A stretch of 21,726 nt of DNA from Thioalkalivibrio nitratireducens (GTDB taxonomy: Bacteria > Pseudomonadota > Gammaproteobacteria > Ectothiorhodospirales > Ectothiorhodospiraceae): the NCBI GenBank assembly GCA_011390385.1, contig JAABSN010000043.1, positions 1-21,726 of the forward strand, in the 5' to 3' direction. Shown here in pieces: positions 1 to 6,802 of this stretch (position 1 is its first letter; the number at the start of each line of letters is the position of its first letter). The position numbers and the translations under genes were made by a program. The notes beneath the pieces are model-generated. The model was not told the DNA's origin. It ran no database searches and saw only the letters and a list, made by a program, of their open reading frames with translations.

Positions 1-946
1 CGAGATCGGCCGAATGCGTCTGCGGATCGAGATCGGACGGGATGGCGTCCACTTCGAGCAGGCTCTTGCTGGCGTCGCCCCAGATGCCGCCGTAATACAG
101 CGTTCCACCCGATTCCCAGGTCTCGAGGTCAGTCAGGTGCGTATCGGCATCGGAGATCTGGTCATGACGGGTATCGAGCTCGGCCGACGTCATCGAGCGG
201 TAATGTCCCCAGGCACCGCTCGGGTACATCGCCGTGATCACGGCATAGCGCCACTCGTTGTGCAGCGGGCTCCAGTAGCGCTCGAAGTCGATCAGTCGCC
301 CGGCGAGCGGGCGAAGCAGGTCACTGACGTCTGCGGATTCGAGGTGATAGTGGAGCACCGTGCGTGGCTGATTCGGATCGTTGACCCAGACGCCGGCAAA
401 ACGCACGTCGCCGTCCGGCTCGGTGTAGGCCTCGAAGTCGATGATGGCCAAGCCTGACCGGAAATACTGGTCCAGCCAGGCCTGGAATTGCTCCTCGGTG
501 TTGGTCGTGTGGAGCGCGAAGCTGTAGTCATCGCCGTCCTCGAGGAAGATCGCCGAGTAGCGCTTGTCGGCGCCGAAATAGCCCACCTCGACGTCCAGGA
601 AGCGACCGTTCAGCGCGCCGACTTCGTTGAAGAAATCCGTCCATTGGCTGGTCGATCCCTGGATCAGTGTATGAACCGTACCCTCGACAGGAAAGAAGAT
701 GCCGCTGAAACGCTCCTCGCTGCCCGTCCAGCGCACCTCGATATCCGTGGGCTGTCGGTCCAGCAGCGACTGGAACGCCGTGGCCGCGTCCCATTCGGCG
801 CGGGTGAGATCGCGCACGAAGCGAGACTCAGAGTTCTTGGCCCGCTTGTCGGTGGTCAGGAAATCTGTCGCACCCTGATGCTGGATCGGTTGCGATTCGT
901 CGGCTTGCAGGGTGCTGGAGACAGCATGGACGGCCAAAAGGATCAT
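1..946 (-). CDS. Secreted tandem-repeat protein (BTRD1-like repeats), 3' end missing
   Basis: This reverse-strand frame is open from the left edge for about 315 codons; the C-terminus lies outside the window. At least five units of about 50 residues repeat the pattern [acidic/Asp-Phe-Glu]-x-Tyr-x(6-8)-Arg-Phe/Tyr-x-x-Ile/Val-Trp, for example DFEAYTEPDGDVRFAGVW, DFERYWSPLHNEWRYAV and DLETWESGGTLYYGGIW. This resembles the bacterial tandem repeat domain 1 family found in polyglycine-hydrolase-type proteins, which is an assignment from memory. A hydrophobic stretch, MILLAVHAVSSTLQA, looks like the core of a signal peptide, so export is likely. The start is uncertain. ATG at 946 gives a signal peptide with no basic n-region, although RRRLLRAGR is encoded just upstream in frame. 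The longest in-frame ATG is at 1084, and neither has a strong ribosome binding site. A catalytic domain, if any, would be in the missing part. Confidence 0.72.
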   Translation of the reverse strand, partial: MILLAVHAVSSTLQADESQPIQHQGATDFLTTDKRAKNSESRFVRDLTRAEWDAATAFQSLLDRQPTDIEVRWTGSEERFSGIFFPVEGTVHTLIQGSTSQWTDFFNEVGALNGRFLDVEVGYFGADKRYSAIFLEDGDDYSFALHTTNTEEQFQAWLDQYFRSGLAIIDFEAYTEPDGDVRFAGVWVNDPNQPRTVLHYHLESADVSDLLRPLAGRLIDFERYWSPLHNEWRYAVITAMYPSGAWGHYRSMTSAELDTRHDQISDADTHLTDLETWESGGTLYYGGIWGDASKSLLEVDAIPSDLDPQTHSADL

Positions 947-1477
947 CGCAACCCGACCCGCGCGCAGGAGCCTGCGCCGACCCTGCTTCAGTGCGAGCGT
1001 TTCGGTGCCGGAAGCCGGATGCTGCAAGGGTCGTGGGCAGATGCAGTTACGAAATGAATTTTCGTCGTCGGTCCGTCTTTGCATGAGGATTCGGTGGGTG
1101 TGGGACGAGTCGAAAATCGGCCGCGCCGTCGCGCTGCCGATACATTTGAAGAGTACGCAGAAGCCCGGTTTTTCGGGACATCAGCGGCGGAATGCGCTGA
1201 TCCCAAGGACCTGCCAGATTGCTGGACAAGGTTTCTTCCGCCCGGATGGGGCAGGTTGTCCTTGCCGTCCGCTGGACCGTCGCGCAACCCGGATTGCCGA
1301 TCTGGTCGAGAGCCTGAAAGCTGATCAAACGGCGTCTGGAAAGACAGGAAAAGGGAGCTCGAGAGCAGTTCCAGGCCGGTCATCTTCGCGGTTGACTTCA
1401 ACTTTTCTGTGCCAAACTCTTCAACTCATACCTGTATGCTACAAGACATCTCTTCACTGCAAGCATGGAGCAAATTC
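947..1477. other. Intergenic region, divergent genes, no supported gene
   Basis: This lies between the divergent starts of the repeat protein and the lipoprotein, and should carry both promoters. Overlapping frames exist but have composition and codon use typical of antisense shadows. Part of 947-1084 may encode an N-terminal extension of the repeat protein. An imperfect inverted repeat is visible: CAAGGACCTGCC (1204-1215) can pair with 1250-1264 if a 3-nt bulge is allowed. No promoter with good -35/-10 spacing stood out; TTGACT at 1392-1397 has no matching -10. Confidence 0.5.
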
Positions 1478-2002
1478 ATGAAATTACGTTTGATTTTTCC
1501 GATCATTGCGATCATTGCGCTGATCGGCTGTCAGTCCGAAGAGCCCGACGATTCCATCGAGGAAGCCGGTGAGGCGATTGAACAGGCCGCCGAAGAAACC
1601 GGCGAAGCGGCCGAGGCGGTCGCGGAAGACGCGCAGGAGTCTGCGGCCACGGCAGGCGACCGCGTGCGCGAAATGGCCGACCAGGCCGGCGAACGAATGG
1701 GTGAGATGGCAGACGACTTCGAGGATGGTGCCGAAGCTGCCTGGCGCCGCGCTGCGGAAGCTGCCGCCCGCGCCAGGATCAAGGCGCAACAGCTGGCCGA
1801 GAGCGGTTACGAACGCGGCTCCGATGTCTGGACACAGATGCGTGACGAGGCGATGCAAGCGCGCGATGAGGCACGGCAAGCCATGGAAGAAGCCCAGGAA
1901 TACGGCGGAGAAGCATGGGACACGCTTCGCGATCGGACTCAGGAATCGATGGACGACCTGCAAGGATTCTGGCAGGAGCTGACTGACGACAACAACTCCT
2001 GA
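1478..2002 (+). CDS. Ala/Glu-rich helical lipoprotein
   Basis: This encodes a predicted lipoprotein of 174 residues. The N-terminus has a basic start (MKLR), a hydrophobic core and the lipobox LIGC, with acylated Cys18, so it is probably membrane-anchored in the envelope. The mature part is almost entirely charged and alanine-rich (EEAGEAIEQAAEE, ADQAGERMGEMADD, MRDEAMQARDEARQAMEEA). It should form long amphipathic helix or coiled coil, recalling Lpp-like or LEA-like proteins, although no family is recognised. The start at 1478 is preferred over an upstream ATG at 1409 because it creates the lipoprotein signal and has GGAG at 1467-1470, 7 nt upstream. It is a single-gene unit closed by a strong terminator 22 nt after the stop. 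The helical composition makes function guesses unsafe; a structural or stress-protective envelope role is an inference. Confidence 0.85.
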   Translation: MKLRLIFPIIAIIALIGCQSEEPDDSIEEAGEAIEQAAEETGEAAEAVAEDAQESAATAGDRVREMADQAGERMGEMADDFEDGAEAAWRRAAEAAARARIKAQQLAESGYERGSDVWTQMRDEAMQARDEARQAMEEAQEYGGEAWDTLRDRTQESMDDLQGFWQELTDDNNS

Positions 2003-2023
2003 TCTGATTCAGTCGGTGTATCG

Positions 2024-2062
2024 AGCACCCGCCGGGAACCTCTCGGCGGGTGCTTTTCTTTC
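2024..2062 (+). terminator. Intrinsic terminator after the lipoprotein gene
   Basis: A perfect 11-bp GC-rich stem (AGCACCCGCCG at 2024-2034, CGGCGGGTGCT at 2044-2054) with a 9-nt loop is followed by TTTTCTTTCC. It sits 22 nt after the lipoprotein stop codon, the expected place for Rho-independent termination. Confidence 0.9.
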
Positions 2063-2110
2063 CGGGCAGGGTTCGTCGAATGCATCTCGCCACGAATGAC
2101 AGCTATCGCC

Positions 2111-2258
2111 CTTACTATTAACCCGGCAACGAAATTCCTACGGTATTCGTTGCACGGCATTTGCGGCACATGTCCGCAAATGCCTTCGCTTCGCGGTCCC
2201 GGCCGTTCCGGCCGGGCATTCACCCGGCAATCTATTTGATTGCCGGGTTAATAGTAAG
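2111..2258 (+). repeat. 148-bp multi-hairpin repeat, copy 1 (complete)
   Basis: The ends are a 19-bp perfect inverted repeat: CTTACTATTAACCCGGCAA (2111-2129) and its reverse complement (2240-2258). Inside are four hairpins in a row. Hairpin 1 is CAACGAA/TTCGTTG (2127-2133 with 2146-2152). Hairpin 2 is GGCATTTGCGG/CCGCAAATGCC (2156-2166 with 2174-2184). Hairpin 3 is CCCGGCCG/CGGCCGGG (2198-2205 with 2209-2216). Hairpin 4 is ACCCGGCAATC/GATTGCCGGGT (2222-2232 with 2238-2248). A nearly identical direct copy begins near 21593. It lies between a terminator and the next gene start at 2288. No coding capacity or clear target-site duplication is visible. It could be a MITE, a REP/BIME-like element or a structured RNA. 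Confidence 0.93.
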
Positions 2259-2287
2259 CGTTGCCGGTATAGCGATCGCGTTTCTGC

Positions 2288-3226
2288 ATGATCCGTCTTT
2301 CGTCATGGCTGGACTTCATGCCGGTACCCGTGCGTAAGGGGCTCCGGATCGTGGTTGACGCCGGGCGAAACTGGATTGAAAGCCAGGCATTCATCTACGC
2401 TGCCGCACTGGCCTTCTTCACGACGTTCTCGATCGCGCCGGTGATGATCATGGCCGTTGCGGTTGTCGGCCTGATCCTGGGCCCGCGGGTCGCCGAGGGC
2501 GAATTGCTCGAGCAACTCCGGGGATTTGTCGGCCCGGAGGCGGCCAGCGCGGTCGAAACCGCCGTGCTCAATTCGCAGATCGATCAATCCGGTTGGCTGC
2601 CGATGATTGCGGGCATCGCGGCGACCATCGTTGGAGCCACAACGGTTTTCGCACAGATGCAGCAGTCCCTGAACGCCATCTGGGACGTTGCGCCACGTCC
2701 CAAGCGCAGCGGAATCTGGCGGTTCATCAAGGCGCGGTTGCTGTCGCTCACGGTGGTCCTGGCGATCGGTTTCGTCCTGTTGGTGTCGCTCGCGCTCAGC
2801 GTGTCTCTGCGCGCGGTCATCGTATTCGCCGAGCAATGGTTGCCCGTGCCGGGCTGGGTCATGGTTGGCGCCGAGATCGTGGTCTCGATGACCGTGGTGA
2901 CGTTGCTGTTCGCGGCCATCTTCAAGGTGCTGCCGGACGTGGTGCTCTCGCTTCGGGACGTGCTCGTCGGTGGTTTCGTGACCGCGCTCCTGTTCACGCT
3001 TGGCCGATCGCTGATCGCGATGTATCTCGCCAACACGGCAACGGCTTCGGCTTACGGTGCAGCAGGTTCATTGGCGTTGCTGCTGTTATGGGTCAATTAT
3101 TCGTCCCTGATTCTTCTGTTTGGTGCCGCGTTGACGCGGGCGCAGTTCGAAGCGCGTGGCCACGCGGTCATCCCCCGTAACGGTGCAGTGCGGGTGCACC
3201 GCCAGCTGGGCACCTCTGAACAATGA
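2288..3226 (+). CDS. YihY/BrkB family inner-membrane protein
   Basis: This 312-residue protein has the YihY/BrkB (formerly RNase BN) family layout. It has a first membrane helix after a basic N-terminus, with the motif AAALAFFTTFSIAPVMI (about residues 37-55), a soluble stretch with FVGPEAASAVE, then further hydrophobic segments, about six in all. The GATTVFAQMQQSLNAIWDV block and the AYGAAGSLALLLLWVNYSS block near the C-terminus are family hallmarks. It should sit in the inner membrane; the molecular function is not established in the family and transport is only suspected. No signal sequence is removed. ATG 2288 is the longest start, but ATG 2318 (MPVPVRK) is an alternative, and neither has an obvious Shine-Dalgarno site. 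The gene follows the multi-hairpin repeat by 29 bp, so that repeat lies in its leader or promoter region. Confidence 0.9.
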   Translation: MIRLSSWLDFMPVPVRKGLRIVVDAGRNWIESQAFIYAAALAFFTTFSIAPVMIMAVAVVGLILGPRVAEGELLEQLRGFVGPEAASAVETAVLNSQIDQSGWLPMIAGIAATIVGATTVFAQMQQSLNAIWDVAPRPKRSGIWRFIKARLLSLTVVLAIGFVLLVSLALSVSLRAVIVFAEQWLPVPGWVMVGAEIVVSMTVVTLLFAAIFKVLPDVVLSLRDVLVGGFVTALLFTLGRSLIAMYLANTATASAYGAAGSLALLLLWVNYSSLILLFGAALTRAQFEARGHAVIPRNGAVRVHRQLGTSEQ

Positions 3227-3716
3227 TGCACAAGCGCCGCGGGCGAGGCGGGCGAGCGAAGGCGTCCTTTCCGGGCCGTCAAGCGAGCGGAACGCAGTCC
3301 ACGGCGCTTGTGCGACGGCCCGGCGGGAGCCCCTGTGCCGGCACGACTCGGCGTTGCGTTTTTTGGCAAGGGAGCGCCCTTTCCAAGAGGCCTGACGCCG
3401 CGGATGAGCGCTTTCCGACTCGCCCGACGGGCGCGCGTCTGAGACGACATTGCGGCGTTGCAATGCTTGTAAATGGCGTGCCATTCACTGCGGAGTGCGC
3501 CTTGCACTGTCGACTCAGCCACGCTCTGAAAGTTACAGGATGAGTGGCGGGGTGCGCCAGGGCAAATGGAACGAATCGCGTTCCGGTTCGGCAAGTTTCG
3601 TATACTTCGATCACCGTGGCGAGCTCGCCAGCTTGCTCTGTTCAACGTCTGCGGGCCGTATCACGCTTCATTTCCCCCTTGATTTCCTCTGATATCCGAA
3701 ACGAGAATCTTCCATC
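3227..3716. other. 490-bp structured intergenic region
   Basis: I see no convincing gene here. Frames on both strands are Arg/Ala/Pro-rich shadows. The DNA is unusually rich in inverted repeats: GCACAAGCGCCG (3228-3239) with its exact complement at 3302-3313; CATTGC/GCAATG around 3448-3465; AATGGCGTGCCATT (3472-3485), a near-perfect palindrome; AGTGC/GCACT (3494-3508); and GGAACG/CGTTCC (3568-3573 with 3579-3584). TATACT at 3601-3606 resembles a -10 box but has no good -35 partner. The promoter of the amidohydrolase gene at 3717 should lie in the last part. Confidence 0.6.
3228..3313. repeat. 12-bp inverted repeat spanning 86 bp
   Basis: GCACAAGCGCCG at 3228-3239 and CGGCGCTTGTGC at 3302-3313 are exact complements separated by 62 bp. 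The left arm begins directly after the YihY-family stop codon. It lacks a T-run, so it is not a standard terminator. Confidence 0.7.
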
Positions 3717-6700
3717 GTGCGAAAGTTATTTCTTCAGGCCGTGCTGGCCAGCACCGTCTTCGCGGCTCACGCGCAGGAGACCGTCACCCCGAACGACATT
3801 GCCGACGATCGCAGCGGCGCCTATGCCTTCGTCAATGCGACGGCGACGGTCTCGCCGGGTACGACAATCGCTGACGCCACGATTCTGATTCGTGGTGGTC
3901 TCATCGAGTCCGTCCGTTCCCAGGGTTCGGTGCCCGATGGGTACGCGACCGTCGATCTCGCCGGTCGCCACGTCTATCCCGGCCTGATCGATGCGTATTC
4001 GAGTTACGGATTGCCCGACCCGGCTCCGCGCGCACGATTTTCGTTCAATGAACCCGAGGTGATCGAGCCACAGCGTCCGGGCGCCTACAGCGCAAATGAT
4101 GCCATTCGGGCCGACCACCGCGCAGTCGAGTCGTTCTCTGCAGAGCCGAAAGCCGCCGAGACCTGGCGGGGCATGGGTTTTGCCGCGACGCTGACCTTCA
4201 GTGCCGACGGGATTGCGCGCGGCACCGGTGCGCTCGTCAACCTGAACGATCAAAGCGATAATGAAGCGGTGCTGGTCCCGGACGCCGGTGCCTTCTACTC
4301 GTTCGACAAGGGTTCATCCAAGCAGAGCTTTCCCGTCTCGCCCATGGGAGCGATCGCATTGCTTCGCCAGACGTTCCTTGATGCCCGCTGGTATGAGCAG
4401 CAGGATCCGAAGCCGTTCATTGACCAGTCGCTTGACGCCTGGATCGCCAACCGATCCATGCCCCAGATCTTCGAGGCGAGCAACTGGAAGGAAGTGTTGC
4501 GCGCGGATCGGACCGGGGACGAGTTCGATGTCCAGTACGTGATCCGGGGCTCAGGCGACGAATATCAGCGACTGGATGCGGTTCGTCGCACGGGCGCCGC
4601 GTTGATCATACCCATCGACTTTCCGGAAGCCACGGACGTCAGCGATCCGCTGGCGGCCGAGCGCATCGGCCTCGACGAACTGAAGCACTGGGAAATGGCT
4701 CCGGGCAACCCGGCTGCGCTCGCAACGGCGGGCATCACGTTCGCGATCACGAGCGGTGGTGACTCGAAGAATTTTCATGCGAATCTACGCAAGGCCATCG
4801 AGCGCGGTCTCGGCGAAGAAACCGCATTGGCGGCACTGACTACCGTTCCGGCGCGTCTGCTCGGCGTTGAGGACAAGCTCGGATCGCTCACGCCCGGTGC
4901 CCAGGCCAATCTGCTGATCACGACCGGTCCGCTGTTCGACGAAGACAGCGTAATCGAGGAAAACTGGATTGCAGGCCATCGCCATGTGCTGGCGGTGCGT
5001 GCGGAGGACTTTTCGGGCCGGTATGCGCTGACCGTCGGTGACGAGGTTCGGACCCTCGACATCACCGGGATGCCGGGCAAGCACAAGGGCGAGATCGTTC
5101 TTCCGGAGCGGGAGAATGGATCGGAAACCGATGATACGAGCGCACCGAAGACCGTCAAGGCCGAGCTCAGCTTCGACGAGGGCGGGGTCAACATTGCATT
5201 CGCGCCGGAGAAGAATGCCGAGCCGATCCGGCTGACGGGCTGGACGCTGGACGGAGACTGGTCGGGTCGCGGTCAGTCGGGCGACGGGGTGTGGATGGAC
5301 TGGTCGGCCCGGCGCACCGGGGCCGTGCCCGAAGACGATTCGACCGAGGAAAACGAGTCGCTGGCGGACAACGAGTCTGAAGCAGGCGATGCTTCGATCG
5401 GCGAGGTGATCTTCCCGTTTCTGGCCTACGGGAGCGCCGAACGAGCCGCAGCCGAGCATGTGCTGATCCAGAACGCCACGGTCTGGACCATGGAAGAAGA
5501 AGGCGTGCTCGAGAACGCCGACGTGCTGATCCGCGACGGAAAGATCGTTGGGGTCGGCACCGATCTGCGCGCGGGATCCGCGCGGGTGATCGACGGGACC
5601 GGCCTGCACGTCACCCCCGGCATCATCGATGAGCACTCGCACATCGCCCTGGACGGCGTCAACGACGTGGCCATGAACTCGGGCATGGTCCGGATGGGCG
5701 ACGTGCTGGATTCCGAGGACGTCAACATCTACCGCAACCTGTCCGGCGGCGTCACGGCGGCCCAGCTGCTGCACGGCTCGGCCAACCCGGTCGGCGGCCA
5801 GTCGGCGCTGGTCAAGATGCGCTGGGGCAGCCTGCCCGATGAAATGCTCATCGAGGGTGCCGAGGGCTATATCAAGTTTGCGCTGGGCGAGAACGTCAAG
5901 CGATCGTCGAACCCGGCGTCGATCCGGTTTCCGCAGAGTCGCATGGGGGTCGAGGCAGCGTACAGAGCCGCATTCACCGAGGCGCTGGACTACCAGCAGC
6001 GCTGGGACGAGTGGAACGCGCTGTCGCGACGCGAACAGTCCCGGACTCCGGCGCCGCGCCGCGACCTGGTCCTGGACGCCATGGCCGAAATCCTGGCCGG
6101 TGAGCGCTTCATCAGCTGCCATTCGTATGTGCAGTCCGAGATCAACATGCTGATGAAAGTGGCCGAGGACTTCGATTTCCGGATCAACACCTTCACGCAT
6201 ATTCTCGAGGGCTACAAGGTCGCCGACAAGATGGCCGCGCACGGCGCCGGTGGATCCACCTTTGCCGACTGGTGGGCCTACAAGTGGGAAGTGCGCTATG
6301 CCATCCCGTACAACCCGGCGCTCATGCACCAGGCCGGCGTGGTCTCGGCCATCAACTCCGACAGCGCCGAGATGTCACGTCGACTCAACCAGGAAGCGGC
6401 CAAGGCCGTCAAGTACGGCGGCGTCAGCGAATTCGACGCGCTCGCCATGGTGACCATCAACCCGGCAAAGCTGCTCCGGCTCGACGACCGCATGGGCAGC
6501 CTGAAGGAAGGCAAGGATGCCGATGTCGTGATCTGGACCGATCCTCCGCTCTCGATCGATGCTCAGGTCATCACGACCTTCGTCGACGGCGTTCCGCTTT
6601 ACGATCGCGAGCGCGATGCGGCCCTTCGAGAAGCCAACCGGGCCGAGCGGGCGCGGCTGATGGCGAAGATGGCCGACGAGGGTCCTGGCAGCGGGACCGG

Positions 6701-6791
6701 CGGCGGCAGGCCCTGGGGCCGCGCCGAGCGCGTCTGGGAATGCGACAGTCTGCATGGCTACGAGCACCTGATCGGCCAGTCCACGCACTGA
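3717..6791 (+). CDS. Exported amidohydrolase, degenerate N-half and metal-binding C-half
   Basis: This is a 1024-residue protein with a signal peptide (MRKLFLQAVLASTVFAAHA). It contains two amidohydrolase-type units. The first (about 25-430) has the strand and composite-sandwich features (VNATATVSPG, GRHVYPGLIDAYSSYG), but YSS replaces the metal-binding HxH. The second (about 575-985) is complete: HSH at 640-642, Lys720 (GYIKFALGENVK, the likely bridging Lys), His802, His828 and Asp882, followed by NPAKLLRLDDRMGSLKEGKDAD. It is probably a periplasmic zinc-type hydrolase; the substrate is unknown, and imidazolonepropionase- or prolidase-like relatives are common. An acidic linker (about 535-560, EDDSTEENES) separates the halves. 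The start codon is GTG at 3717, chosen because it yields the signal peptide. The next gene starts 11 bp after the stop and encodes a related protein, so they are likely co-transcribed. Confidence 0.9.
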   Translation: MRKLFLQAVLASTVFAAHAQETVTPNDIADDRSGAYAFVNATATVSPGTTIADATILIRGGLIESVRSQGSVPDGYATVDLAGRHVYPGLIDAYSSYGLPDPAPRARFSFNEPEVIEPQRPGAYSANDAIRADHRAVESFSAEPKAAETWRGMGFAATLTFSADGIARGTGALVNLNDQSDNEAVLVPDAGAFYSFDKGSSKQSFPVSPMGAIALLRQTFLDARWYEQQDPKPFIDQSLDAWIANRSMPQIFEASNWKEVLRADRTGDEFDVQYVIRGSGDEYQRLDAVRRTGAALIIPIDFPEATDVSDPLAAERIGLDELKHWEMAPGNPAALATAGITFAITSGGDSKNFHANLRKAIERGLGEETALAALTTVPARLLGVEDKLGSLTPGAQANLLITTGPLFDEDSVIEENWIAGHRHVLAVRAEDFSGRYALTVGDEVRTLDITGMPGKHKGEIVLPERENGSETDDTSAPKTVKAELSFDEGGVNIAFAPEKNAEPIRLTGWTLDGDWSGRGQSGDGVWMDWSARRTGAVPEDDSTEENESLADNESEAGDASIGEVIFPFLAYGSAERAAAEHVLIQNATVWTMEEEGVLENADVLIRDGKIVGVGTDLRAGSARVIDGTGLHVTPGIIDEHSHIALDGVNDVAMNSGMVRMGDVLDSEDVNIYRNLSGGVTAAQLLHGSANPVGGQSALVKMRWGSLPDEMLIEGAEGYIKFALGENVKRSSNPASIRFPQSRMGVEAAYRAAFTEALDYQQRWDEWNALSRREQSRTPAPRRDLVLDAMAEILAGERFISCHSYVQSEINMLMKVAEDFDFRINTFTHILEGYKVADKMAAHGAGGSTFADWWAYKWEVRYAIPYNPALMHQAGVVSAINSDSAEMSRRLNQEAAKAVKYGGVSEFDALAMVTINPAKLLRLDDRMGSLKEGKDADVVIWTDPPLSIDAQVITTFVDGVPLYDRERDAALREANRAERARLMAKMADEGPGSGTGGGRPWGRAERVWECDSLHGYEHLIGQSTH

Positions 6792-6795
6792 GGGG
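6791..6795 (+). promoter_or_regulatory. Ribosome binding site deciding the start of the second amidohydrolase
   Basis: AGGGG begins in the last base of the preceding stop codon. It is 7 nt before ATG 6803 but only 1 nt before ATG 6797, so the start at 6803 is favoured. Confidence 0.65.
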
Positions 6796-6802
6796 CATGA
6801 AA

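Noticed and set aside
1409..1477. Longer N-terminus of the helical lipoprotein
   Set aside because: The added residues would bury the lipoprotein signal, and the GGAG site points to ATG 1478.
2111..2258. The repeat as an integron attC site
   Set aside because: It has stem-loops of about the right size, but no GTTRRRY/RYYYAAC core pair at the ends and no integrase or cassette array is in the window.
4785..6329. 514-codon minus-strand frame opposite the amidohydrolase
   Set aside because: It is antisense to a well-supported gene in GC-rich DNA, with no signal peptide, domain or ribosome binding site.
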